Assembly: GCA_029706075.1 (NCBI GenBank)
Contig: JAINUG010000007.1
Span: forward strand, 5,953,501 to 6,017,500
Reading direction: 5' to 3'
Length of the DNA stretch: 64,000 bases
Source of the DNA: Aldrovandia affinis
Lineage: Eukaryota > Chordata > Actinopteri > Notacanthiformes > Halosauridae
The notes under the pieces were generated by a model. The model was given only the letters and a program-made list of their open reading frames with translations, searched no databases and was not told where the DNA came from. A program made the translations under genes and the position numbers. Of this stretch, positions 21,510-32,172 are shown in pieces; position 1 is the stretch's first letter; every line of letters starts with the position of its first letter.

Positions 21510-21714
21510 ATAGAGATAGCAACACGTAGAGAGCCACACTATGTGAGCCAAGAAACTATAATCTCTCATTTGCATATACAATTCTATAAGTAACGGTTAA
21601 CAGAGAGAAAGCTAACATTAATTGGAGTCAGATAGAGTAATTGGAGCTAGATAACATCCATTTAATCCCGTTCCGGTATCACAAGGTAAGACTACACGCT
21701 ATCCTTCACCACTC
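21510..21714 (+). repeat. dispersed ~200-bp repeat, copy 2
   Basis: Same orientation and content as 13704-13901, again ending in CACAAG/GTAAGAC. It lies about 100 bp downstream (in the gene's direction) of a CSTPP1 exon, on the opposite strand. Confidence 0.7.
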
Positions 21715-21810
21715 TGACACTTCCGCCATTTGGTGTGTTTGAGTGGGATCCTACAGGATTCTACAATTGCAAAATCTGGTAGATCGGTAGATTGGCAATC
21801 CAATACTCAC

Positions 21811-21923
21811 CAATGTCCTGGGTGATGCTCTCATGCTTGGCCAGGGCCATCAGAAAGACGTAGAAGGACATGCGTTGAGTGTGCTGAAGGATCTCTTTAA
21901 TGACACATGTAGAAGGATGGCTG
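21811..21923 (-). CDS. cstpp1: CSTPP1 coding exon 7
   Basis: The exon encodes CVIKEILQHTQRMSFYVFLM followed by ALAKHESITQDI. This parallels the human LVKEALSNVQRLTFYGFLMA and LSKHHGINQAL segment. The donor is ACATTG/GTGAGT. The acceptor is a tandem NAGNAG (TTTCCAGCAG): the first AG gives a 113-bp exon with an extra Ser, the second a 110-bp exon ending at 21920, and both keep the frame from exon 6 (AA/C). The shorter form matches the human length at this junction. Confidence 0.9.
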
Positions 21924-21961
21924 CTGGAAACATGTGAGATCAAAAAAATACCACCAATCAT

Positions 21962-22549
21962 GGATCATGAGTACAATAACCCTTACTAAAATTACTACCT
22001 ACTACCTGAGTGATGCATATTTCTTCCATAAGGACAATTAGCAACTTATATTGCTGGCTGGATTTTACATAGATTTTTGACCAAATCAAAAATTGAACCA
22101 CATAATATCAGTGATGTAGTTACAGAAAACCAATCAAGTAATATGCTGGGAAAGTCAAGCTGGCACTTCCTTATCAACAACGCTAATTTCTAGGACAAAA
22201 CTCTGTACTGGAAGCCATTAATTTCCAATGAGACTAACTTTCCTTCATCAAATTGAAGAAAATAATGATTAAAAAGTTGAAAAAATGTCTGGGGGTTTTC
22301 CTTGAATTATTTGCTGATAAGAAAACCCTTTGATTAAAGAATTGGGCAATCAATGCAAAAAAGCACATAATGAAACTACAACTGCAGGTCCCACCAGTCA
22401 CTATGAAATGCTGCGCTCTAATGTGAGTTGTAGTTTAATATTTATTTAGCCGTTCTCCTTTGCAGCGATTGCCTGCTTCCTCAAAGTACAGATTCAGAGC
22501 TTCAAAATGATGTAGCATACACAAAAAAAAACATTTTTGAGGTAATTCT
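21962..22549. other. CSTPP1 intron 6, near exon 7; no recognised feature
   Basis: This AT-rich stretch shows no classified repeat or exon-like frame. Confidence 0.35.
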
Positions 22550-23345
22550 GCGTATACATTTTTGTATTTATTGTTTATTTGATAGGGATGGATACAAATT
22601 TACATAGATACATTGTGAAAACACAAATCCGATGTATTGTACCATAACATTTATAGCTTATCCTAATTTCCAATGCTTGACCTCAGAATGGCAATTTAAA
22701 CAAATACAAGTAAAAGACAGGATTAATAATATAAACAAAAACAAGTAGTGAATCAAAATGAAACAGGATAGTATTGTTGCATTGTAATTACAAGAATGTG
22801 GACTTGATTGTTATTAATTGGACAGGTAGTGAGTTCCAGATATGTACTCCCTTGATAGAGAAAGCGGTCTGATCGAGGTTTTACGAAATGGGACTTTACA
22901 GTTCCCATCTTTAGCTTCTCTAGTGGATGAACCCATGGTTTGTAATATTTTCAGCATGTCACAAAGGGATGGCGGAGCCAGCTTATGAAGGCATGTTAAA
23001 AAAAGTATAGCATAGGCACTATTCACCAAATTGTCAAAGCTTAAAATGTTATGTTTTCTTAAAATGAGGCAATGGTGAAACCTTCATTGTTTTCTGTCCA
23101 GTATTGCACGGTTGTAAAGCATCTCTATTGGTTTAGTCACTGTCTGGTTTGTGTAAGACCAAGAAGTTATACAGTAGGTTAAGTGACAGAAAATTATGGA
23201 GTGCATGAACATCTTAGCAGTGTCAAAGGGCAATGTAGGGGTTATCCCTCTAGAAATTACGATTCTAATACGGCTGACACCACAATGTAAATCTTGTTAA
23301 TTCCTCACATGGGAGCAGCCAAAAATGTAATTGTTCTTATAAGTC
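22550..23345 (-). mobile_element. LINE 3' fragment, antisense
   Basis: Minus-strand frames give FDTAKMFMHSIIFCHLTYC, KPIEMLYNRAILD, and NSAYAILFLTCLHKLAPPSL (22814-23029), a typical LINE RT C-terminus. It resembles the family at 8170-9900. It is degenerate. Confidence 0.6.
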
Positions 23346-23404
23346 TCATCAGTCTCATTAGGTTTAGTATATCATAAAATATCAGTCTCATAAAATATAC
23401 TTAA

Positions 23405-23626
23405 CTACATTTTACATTTTAGGCATTCGGCAGACGATCTTATCCAGAGCGACTTACACAGTTTACATTTCTTTACATACAATCCATTTATACAGCTGGA
23501 TATTTTACTGAAGCAATTCAGGTTAAGTACCTTGCTCAAGGGTACAACAGCAGTGCCCCACCTGGGAATTGAACCTGCAACCTCTGAGTTACAAGCCCAG
23601 CTCCCTAACCATTACACTACAGCTGT
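23405..23626 (-). mobile_element. V-SINE-like SINE, antisense
   Basis: Reverse-complement order is head (TAGTGTAATGGTTAGG), B box GGTTCAATTCCC, body GTACCCTTGAGCAAGGTACT and tail GTAAGTCGCTCTGGATAAGA. Same family as 12074-12300 and 38036-38271. Confidence 0.8.
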
Positions 23627-24042
23627 GATAATATGGCATTGTGTACGTGAGTCACACACATGTGCATGCACACTTTAAGCATGTGGTCATTGAGAAGAAA
23701 GTGGAAAGATGGATGCAAGTTTGTATGATGGAAAAGATGGAAAAGTAAAGATGGAACCCAGTTTGTAACTAAGGAAAAAGGAAAGTGTGTGTTGAGATCA
23801 GAATGTCGGGTTTTGACCGGGTTAGTAGATAAGAATACATGCAAGACCTGGGTCTGTATGTAGTGTATTTTCCTACAAACACAGGCAGTGAAAGAGCGGC
23901 TATGCCAGCTACACAAACAATGGTAGATACGGAGTGTCATGAACCATGATGCATTATACAACAGTTTGTACATTCAGTCATGAATATAAACAGTTTGTTG
24001 CTAAATTATGCTATGTCTATGCCCAGTTGTTAATTTGTAGAA
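23627..24042. other. CSTPP1 intron 6; no recognised feature
   Basis: No repeat family or exon recognised in this stretch. Confidence 0.35.
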
Positions 24043-24260
24043 TTAAAAGGGATTGACAAAGTGAACTACCACATAATTTTTAAAGATAAATTCAGTTAGC
24101 AGAACAAGAAGACACAGGTGGAAATGAGTTAAAGACAAATTCTGCATGAATATCAGGACGTTTTTTTAGATTTTTTTTATTTAAATAGATTTTTTTTTTG
24201 AGTTGTCAATGCTTGGAACAGCCTGCTAGGTCAGGTAGTTGAGGCAGATACACTTGGGAG
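24043..24260 (+). mobile_element. CR1 LINE 3' end, first part
   Basis: The sequence from AAAAGGGATTGACAAAGTGA to GTCAATGCTTGGAACAGCCT follows the 3' end of the other CR1 copies (53400-53735, 60480-60640). It is split by the hAT element and resumes at 25437-25546. Confidence 0.7.
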
Positions 24261-25428
24261 CAGGGCCGGCTCAAGGCACAGGCCATACAGGCAGCTGCCT
24301 GGGGCGCCATGTCGGCTAATAAAAATTCGGTGGTGGGCGCCCTCTCCTTTCCTCCCAATGAACAAATAAACAAAAATAAATTTTGCACCCCTGTTCTGTT
24401 CCTCACACAATGTTTCATCTGGACTGCCCTTTGACAGAGATGCTGTTACTGAGGTGGGGGATACGATGCCTGGCTGCTTGCTGAAAGTGGGGGTTACGTG
24501 CACGCATCACAGGCAACCCAAGAGACGTGCTGTCGCCTGTCGGGTCAAGCGCAGGTGACGGGGTTAGAGAGGCACGCACTACTGATGCAGTCAGGCAGAG
24601 AGCCAACATCAGCGCGACACAAGATAGATATCAGATCGATGACAGATTTTATATTTGCACAATGACTTTGAAAAGGCACAAGCCTTCAGGTGCGCAGGGG
24701 AGAAAACGGAGGAAGGAGGAGGAGGAAAAGAGAGCCCAATTAAGAGGTATGTCATCAAAATGCTGTTTTGTTGTGTTTCTGTGTTATTGTAGGAGGCTAG
24801 GGAGCTAACTAGCTAAGTAATAAACAAGCTAATGCTAGCTAGATAATGCGATGCTAAGAGCTACTGCTAGACTCATACAGATTGAAGGATGAATGCATGC
24901 TGATGCTGAGTTACCCTCACGTTTTGGCTTGAAGCTTATTAGTACCCACCTGTAGTTATTACCAAAACTAGGCTACTACACCTGAATTACAGAGTAGCAA
25001 AACCCTCATGGTTGCCTTGAGTCTCAAGCTTTATTATTAGGCTACCAAAATTAGTAGTAGGCTACAACATTATATCAGTGATAATAATGTGGCTAGCTAT
25101 CCATAAAAAATCGATTTAAGTTGTTTGTCCTACAGCTACTTTTGCTTGTAATAGGCTAATAACTGTACCTGTCTGTACAGATACAAAGCCACCAGACTTT
25201 GTTAACAATTGTGTTAAAAGTGAGTTTTCTTAGAAGTTTTTCTTATCCTCCCTGTTTAAATGAGACTTTGGTAAGTTATTTGTTTGAGAAGTGATTTTAT
25301 ATGAAAAATAAAATGTAAAAAAACATTTTTGTCTTGAATCCATAGTGATGCCTGATTGATGTTTGTTGGGGGGGGGCACCCAAATGCCAATCTCGCCTAG
25401 GGCACCAAAATGTGTAGAGCCGGCCCTG
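24261..25428 (+). mobile_element. hAT element, deletion derivative with transposase exon 1
   Basis: The left end CAGGGCCGGCTC and right end GAGCCGGCCCTG are inverted repeats, and a perfect 8-bp CTTGGGAG duplication flanks it (24253-24260 and 25429-25436). GGGCGCC and GGCACC blocks sit just inside. The element retains a small first exon of a hAT transposase at 24662-24746 but none of the catalytic part. Total 1168 bp. Confidence 0.85.
24662..24746 (+). pseudogene. hAT transposase first-exon relic
   Basis: ATG opens MTLKRHKPSGAQGRKRRKEE followed by EEKRAQLR, then a donor AG/GTATGT. This is the lysine-rich start seen in hAT transposases related to the ZMYM/THAP-flanked fish families (KRKKPSGA...RKEKEEKRA...). 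The next exons are deleted, so no transposase can be made. Confidence 0.65.
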
Positions 25429-25436
25429 CTTGGGAG

Positions 25437-25546
25437 TATTCAAGTCCAGGCTTGGTGCAGTACTGGATATTCTTTAGACTGGGAAATTATGAGCCCAGAT
25501 GGGCCGAATGGCCTGTTCTCTTTGTGTAATCTTATGCTTTTATGTA
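25437..25546 (+). mobile_element. CR1 LINE 3' end, second part
   Basis: This resumes the CR1 tail after the hAT: TTCAAGTCCAGGCTTGGTGC, TACTGGATATTCTTTAGACT and GGGCCGAATGGCCTGTTCTC. Confidence 0.7.
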
Positions 25547-25985
25547 AATATATTCTACTTTGGTGAATAACTGTATAACACTGTAAGAGCAAAGAAAATG
25601 TCTTATGAAATGCTAACAATTTTCACTCAACAAACAATTTGAAAAGATTTGTATGAAATTGTGAGGATTATTCTCAGTCCTCAGATAAAAAGAAGAAGAA
25701 TCTACATTGGTGCTGGAACGGCATAAGACTAGTGATTTTCAGAATTTTTAAGTAAACGCTGGGCACACATTATCTAAACACTGTGTCACATCGCACATTG
25801 TTTAATACATGTCCATACATTTCCAGGTCTGGAAATAAGCCATGAATACTTCTGCTCTTCGCTCGATAGGAGAGGAAGCTGGCACTGTTTGTTCGCCACT
25901 TCTCCATTTGCAACTTAATTCAGTTTTTTTCGTGCAATCTAGTTGTTTTATAGGTTTTTTCTGCTTTGATGTGCTTTTTTAAAAA
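25547..25985. other. CSTPP1 intron 6; no recognised feature
   Basis: AT-rich sequence without a recognisable repeat or exon. Confidence 0.35.
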
Positions 25986-25989
25986 CACA

Positions 25990-26720
25990 TGGACTCATGC
26001 GTCGCCTTCGCTATGTGCAAAGAGGCTCCCGACGTACGTTTTTTTTACTGTGAAAGTTCCATCCCGTCTCTGTGGTCCAGAAAGCACACCGTCACATCTC
26101 AGTTGCATCATCACAACAAACCACACGTCCATACTGTCTGCCTGAGATCCTTGACCAAGGTTTCTCTGCCAACCAGATCTGTCAGTGTTCTTAATTTTAT
26201 ATCTGCATCCCCCTCTTTGCAAAACAATGATGCTTGTTTATGTTACTGAATACTCGCTCTCTCAACAATAAATTACTCCTTATTCATAACATCATTGTGG
26301 ATAAAAAAATCGATTTTGTCTTTTTGACTGACTCAACATGACTCAACCAAGCTACACCTCCAGGTTATGTTTACAGTCAGAAACCTTGTTCTCTGGGTCA
26401 TGGTGGTGGGCTGGCTGTTATACACCGAGCTGATAAATGAAGCCCTATCATCCAGCCTTGATTCTCTAGCCCCTTTCAAAACTCAGACTGTCTCTTTCTC
26501 CCACCCTGCACCCTGTTCTATGAAGTCCACTGGTCGACAACTGGAGAGGCTCTAGAGCACATTAATAGCTACAAAGAAGCTCTCTCCCAGACCAAAATGG
26601 CTTATGGCACTTAGCGCCTAGCACCACTGAGCTTTATAAGTTACGTTAGTTCTGGAAAGCGGCAGCTTTTTGCGGCAGCCTCCCCGTACGAAGACTCAAC
26701 GGACAAAGACAAAGGAGTCT
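25990..26720 (+). mobile_element. LINE endonuclease fragment
   Basis: Frames include NTRSLNNKLLLI-like sequence near 26250, DFVFLTDSTw-like endonuclease sequence, GGGLAVIH-like sequence at about 26405, and SSLDSLAPFKTQTVSFSHPA with STGRQLERL at 26440-26555. The order matches the endonuclease-to-RT linker of fish L2-clade LINEs. A deletion removes the endonuclease centre. It ends shortly before the LTR element. Confidence 0.6.
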
Positions 26721-26771
26721 ACCTGCAGGAGTCCATGGAGGGAGGCCAGCTAGGGAGTGCTCGCCGCACGG

Positions 26772-27220
26772 TGTGGAGGAAAAAAAATTGTATTAAGTTG
26801 GAAGGCTAGAACATCCACGGGGACACGCAGACACTAACTCAGTGGGACGCTGCAGGTCAGAGACAAAGGCTCTTCGCGCCACAACTTCAAAGGAACATCT
26901 GTTCTTTTGTGACGTTTCCCCCATGGCAAGAAACCTCCTTCCCATTGGTTTAAGACCCTTGGAGGGCTGTTCTAACAACCTGTTATATCTTCATGTTAAC
27001 CCATAGCTCCAATAACCTGTAAGTTAACTCCCCGTTACCTCCCCCTTGTGACTGTTCCCTCCCCTTCTGTTGTGTTGGATATAAATATCCATTTGAATTT
27101 TAAGGTGGGAGATTCGCTGTCCTGCGTGACACGGGTCTCCGTGCAGCTGTTCGTAATTAAAGCTTTAATACTGTTTAAAGAAGTTCTCTCTGATCCTACT
27201 GAGTTTTAATTTCCACGACA
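26772..27220 (+). mobile_element. 5' LTR of a non-coding LTR element
   Basis: The LTR starts TGTGGAGGAA and ends TTTCCACGACA. It has a TATAAA-type promoter (GGATATAAATATCC near 27077) and an AATTAAAGC signal near 27156. It pairs with 31719-32168; by eye about twenty differences separate the two LTRs. An ACGG at 26768-26771 matches ATGG after the 3' LTR at 3 of 4 positions. Confidence 0.85.
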
Positions 27221-27224
27221 ATTT

Positions 27225-27245
27225 TGGTGCCGAACCCCGGGACTG
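27225..27245 (+). promoter_or_regulatory. primer-binding site, tRNA-Phe type
   Basis: TGGTGCCGAACCCCGGGACT lies four bases after the 5' LTR. It matches the complement of the tRNA-Phe 3' end (TGGTGCCGAAACCCGGGA) with one change. Confidence 0.65.
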
Positions 27246-30200
27246 CAGACACTTGACAGAACGGCCTCTCTTCCACTGACGGGGAGCAGACATACACCAC
27301 GGCGCGATAGAAAGAAAGGTTGGGGCCTTATTATTCAAAACCCATTATAGTGGCATTTGACTGTTCCCATCGAGTGGAAGGTGAGTAACGACAGTGTCTC
27401 GCGTTCCGCAATTACAGGGACACAGGAGAGAGTTTGTTTAAACAGTAGCCAACATGTTTGAGGAGGTTAACCGATAACAGAGCAACTTCGATGAAAGTTT
27501 AGCTATGGTTATAGTCGAAAAAGGCGGATCATTTATTGGATTAGGTATTGAGAATGCTTAGCTGATAAACTTATTGATCAGGACTTGGTAAGCGTGGATA
27601 TGAGGGAACAGTACGGTTTAAGGAAAAAGCTATGGTAATAGTAGGACCGGTGGATCAATTCGGGGATTAGGTATTTAAAATATTTAGCTTCGGATACGAA
27701 TGATCGCGTAAATCTGGTGATGCGGTAGGCGAAACGAACGGGATGGTTATGTCGAAAAGAGGTTGCTGTTGGCGTGTTATATCTGTGAAAGTAAAATATT
27801 ACATTGGCCTTGCGCATTGTAAAAAGAGAATATTTTACTTGTTGTACAACATGGAAAACTAGGCCTAGTTGGAACTCCGCGGAGAGAAATATGTTCATAG
27901 GCTTTGCATATACTCCAGTAGCTTTAGTAGCTTTAGCTACGCCTTAGTTACGCATGTATAGGGCCACCAAGTTATTGTCTAGGGCAATGGACTATTGTCG
28001 GTGCGGTGGGTCAATTATTGGATAAGATTTTAAAATATTTCGCTGATAATACGCAGAAAAGGACCAAAGAGTAGACCGTATAATTACGCGTGGCAAGACG
28101 CAGCCGATAACTTGGATGGGCCGCTATTTGATACCCGGGATGGAAGTGAACAATCTCACGTGAATATTGTGTTGTTTGTCTTGTCGCGCATATGCACTGT
28201 GAAACAACAGGGCACATTCTGTGATTGCTTAGGGCAATGGACTATTGTCGGTGTGGTGGGTCAATTATTGGATTAGATATTTAAAATATCTAGCTGGTAA
28301 TATGCAGAAAAGGACCAAAGAGTAGACCGTATAATTACGTGTGGCAAGAAGAAAAGCGATTCACAGAATTGTGTGCTTGTGTGTACTCGGGAATGTTGTT
28401 TGTTATAGTTCGTCTTAACTCGCATATGCTAGTTAATAAGATAAACCTATAGAAACTGCAGTAGAATTGATACGAAACACAGGACGCTGTGAGGTGGACA
28501 CGTGGTGTGAGCGCTTGTCCAGCTGTTAGATAAAAAAATAAACAAACCAAAGTGATTTGTTTAGAGCGAAGGAGGAGTTTGCCGTTTGCAAACAATTTGC
28601 GTATTGTAGTGGCAGAATCTGAGTTTATAGATCATTCACGGTTCTGTTAGCTAGTAATCTGCATATTATAAGGTATAGGCCTAAAGTAATAATGAATATA
28701 ACTAGTAAGTAAATAGAAATAGTCAATTCTCAGGATAGATTTAACACATGCTGTGGTGTGAACACGTGGTGTTCAATTAGACGGGATATGTTATGTTTGC
28801 TTACACTCCTACATTTCAAAGGCAAATGGGATGAAATGTAGGACTTTTTTATCATCTACTGGAGTGAGAATCTGTATTTTATTCAAAACAAGGATTTGTG
28901 TAAAATATCAGATTATTAGCGTTGTATTAGCGATCGGGAAGATGTCCATTATATGGCTTTTGGCGGAGCTTCAAAGAGAACTCCAACAAAAGGGATTAAT
29001 TCCCTTCCCCCAGATCGGCCAGGACAATCAGTTTATGACCCACCAATAAAACGGGTTTTGCAACATACCACCCCCAGGCACCCCTGTCTTCCTGTAAGCA
29101 GAGCCGTAAGACCCCCCTGGAGGCTTTATTGTCTCCCAAAGGTAGCCTACTAGGACAGAACACGTTGGGGGGGGGCTGGGGAGAAAAGGGGGAGTGGAAA
29201 GTGGGCACAATCCAGTTTTGGGTGGGGACATTAAAGATTTACACGCTAAATGTACCTCTATAGCAAAGGTTATCGGGCTAACGGTGATTTAAATGGGAAG
29301 CTAGTCTGAGCGGTATTTTTTTGTATCAATACATTTATATGTGGCTAAGTTCGCAATAAATCAGTAGCACAATTACCTCTCCATTTGGTGTTACAAATGG
29401 GGTTGGAATAACTTTTGTGGCAATGAAGTGTACAAAGTGTAGTGTAGTGTAGTGTAGTCTGGAAGTGTAGTCCTATTCAAAGTTAAATATTGTGCTTCTG
29501 ATCAGTAAAGATATAAACAATATTGATCATTCTCGCTAAACTGTAGCTAGCTAACCTAATATTCGCTAAGGAAAAACACATTTCCGTAAGTAGATTTAAC
29601 TGTGTGCTCCGAGTGAACTCTACGGAAGTGCGGTTTTGACGCATACACTATGGTAAAGCAGAACTCGAGTATCAGCTTCAATCTACAAAGCATGCTGTGT
29701 TTAATAATGGTTAAGTTCAGCTAGCAGTAATATTTTGAAGCATCATTATAGTAACTGCGAAGCTGATTTAAGATGGAAGGTATAATTGACGGATTACGTA
29801 GTAGTATCCTGGATTGAGTATATATTATGTACCCGATTTTATTGTTGACAAAATATAGAAAACATAGGCGCTTAATATAATAATATACACAAAAATGTCT
29901 ACTACAACGGAAAATTAGGGTAAATAATGGTATTCATAACAGAGGCTATATCCCATTAGAATTGGGTCTAGGTCGTATCAGAAACTCCTGGGAAAACTGT
30001 AATAATAATAATAATTACGTATATATATATAAAAACAAGTGACTCCAAGATTAAATAAATCTTGGAAATTAGTAGGACTGACCCCATTTAGTTGACTGGT
30101 CAATTGTTTGATCGATGGGCTGTTGGTCGACCGAGATTTGTTTCGGTCACGTAGAAAAATACAAAATAATACAAAATACAAAGGGAAAAAAGTTTTGACC

Positions 30201-31706
30201 AATCGGAAAAAACGGACGACTGTTGGTCGACCGAGATTCGTTTTAGTCAGGACAGCCCTAGAAATTAGGGTATGCATACCAGTGTAAATAGGACTGAGTG
30301 AGTGCGCATTTGTATGTCTATGTATATATATGTGTGTGTACATGTGCGTGTCCGTCCAGTTAGATGGGGAGATCTTGATGATTAATGATTGCACATCTGA
30401 CTCTTTTGCAGTAACCCCTGTTGACCCTGTTGTTTTCCAGATGGTAGAGCATTCCGTGACGGTGTACCGTTTACGGAGAAGGGATGACTGACAAAGGGTG
30501 TTTTACGTTGTGCTATTCCACGCAATATGTTGTACCATGTGTTCATACTGATTTGTATGTTTTTGTTTTTTTCCGAAGGTTTCCACCATTGCCAATGCTC
30601 GTCTCACAAGTAGACGTAGCAAGCCCGAACAAATAGATATATATATATTAGACGCAATCGACGATTGGAAATGGGCCGGCAATGATTGCTACCTTCATTT
30701 AGATGGCTTGTGGCGCTGCCGGTTGCGCCAATCAGCCTATTGCTGTACCATGCTCGCATGTATCACAGTGTGACGCATGTGAGCAAAGGGGGAATGATGT
30801 CAACCTGTAACAAAGACTGGGACTGGGAAAAATGTTAAAACAAAATTACCGTGCTAGCACAGCAGACATGGGAAAATTGTATCACATGTCAACAATTCGA
30901 TGTGAAAAGCCCAGCACCAGCAAACCAGGCCTCATATCCTCCCCCCTTAAGGTATATAACATTTAAAAAAAGACGTTATTACGAACTGCAGCCTAACCAG
31001 GTTCCACCACCAGAATTCCACTCGGCACCCAATGCGCCAGCACGCATCACCACCTTTATCCGGTCAGAGACATGGGCATGCATCTGATGGATGATGCAAG
31101 GATCAAGTATTGTGTGATGCCAATAAAATGCATAAGGGTTATACAGTAACAGGTGGAGGAGACCCAGACGACCAGGATGACTTAACCCGGCACTCCCCGA
31201 AGCCAGGCGACTAGGTGCTCAGCAGTGAAGTGCAAAAGCCAGCCCACCTGGAAACACGCACCATAACACATTGTTAATGTTATATATATATATCATTTAT
31301 GTTATTTACAAAATGTTAATGTTAGCCATGAAGGTAAAACAGGCTGTAAATGGATCAGGTTGTTGGGTATGTTTGTTAAGCAAACATACAATTGGCAAAA
31401 ATGGGTAGACCTGTGAGGGCCTGGCTGTTCAGAACAGCAGACTAATTCAGCCCCATGTGAGAGGTGTAGCAATCTCCCATGATAGTGACTAACCTCACAC
31501 TGATTTGTGTCTCCCTCAACTAGGTGGATAGCAAAAAAGAGCTCTCCCACAAATGCTATTAGCTATTTCCAGCTCTATATACAAAACCATATCCCCCAGA
31601 GATGAGGGTCAAAAGCTCTAGGCACCAATGAAGTGTCTACACAAGTTGGAAGTCTATAGACACCAAAATATAAGGTAAAGTTTGTGCAGATTGTAAAAAA
31701 TAGCAC
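27246..31706 (+). mobile_element. internal region of the LTR element, no coding capacity
   Basis: About 4.5 kb between the LTRs contain no gag, protease, RT, integrase or envelope signatures and no open frame above about 140 codons on either strand. It does contain a repeated module (27980-28097 and 28228-28350). It ends in a purine-rich tract at 31707-31718. This could be a large non-autonomous derivative or an old element decayed past recognition. The intact LTRs and repeat structure favour the former. Confidence 0.6.
27980..28350 (+). repeat. direct repeat of a ~120-bp module inside the LTR element
   Basis: GGGCAATGGACTATTGTCGG through GAGTAGACCGTATAATTACG appears at about 27980-28097 and again at 28228-28350, with few differences and a period of about 247 bp. 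A more distant relative with GGATTAGGTATT and TTTAGCT lies near 27650-27690. Confidence 0.75.
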
Positions 31707-31718
31707 AAAAGGGGGGAT
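31707..31718 (+). promoter_or_regulatory. polypurine tract
   Basis: AAAAGGGGGGAT immediately precedes the 3' LTR, the normal position for plus-strand priming. Confidence 0.75.
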
Positions 31719-32168
31719 TGTGGAGGAAACATTTTTTGTATTAAGTTGGAAGGCTAGAACATCCACGGGGACACGCAAACACTAACTCAGTGGGATGCTG
31801 CAGGTCAGAGACAAAGGCTTTTCGCGCCACAACTTCAAAGGAACATCTGTTCTTTTGTGACGTTTCCCCCACGGCAGGAAACCTCCTTCCCATTGGTTTA
31901 AGACCCTTGGAGGGCTGTTCTAACAACCTGTTATATCTTCATGTTAACCCATAGCTCCAATAACCTGTAAGTTAACTCCCCGTTACCTCCCCCTTGTGAC
32001 TGTTCCCTCCCCTTCTGTTGTGTTGGATATAAATATCCATTATAATTTGAAGGCGGGAGATTCGCTGTCCTGCGTGACACGGGTCTCCGTGCAGCTGTTC
32101 ATAATTAAAGCTGTAATACTGTTTAAAGAAATTCTCTCTGATCCTACTGAATTATAATTTCCACAACA
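31719..32168 (+). mobile_element. 3' LTR of the non-coding LTR element
   Basis: Begins TGTGGAGGAAAC and ends TTCCACAACA. It is 450 bp against 449 bp for the 5' copy, and most of the divergence is substitutions near the two ends. Confidence 0.85.
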
Positions 32169-32172
32169 ATGG

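Noticed and set aside
23617-23973. 118-codon minus-strand open frame
   Set aside because: It overlaps a SINE and AT-rich intron and has no family resemblance or splice context.
29978-30394. 138-codon minus-strand open frame in the LTR element
   Set aside because: The composition is low-complexity (His/Tyr runs from AT and GT repeats) and it matches no retroviral domain I recognise.
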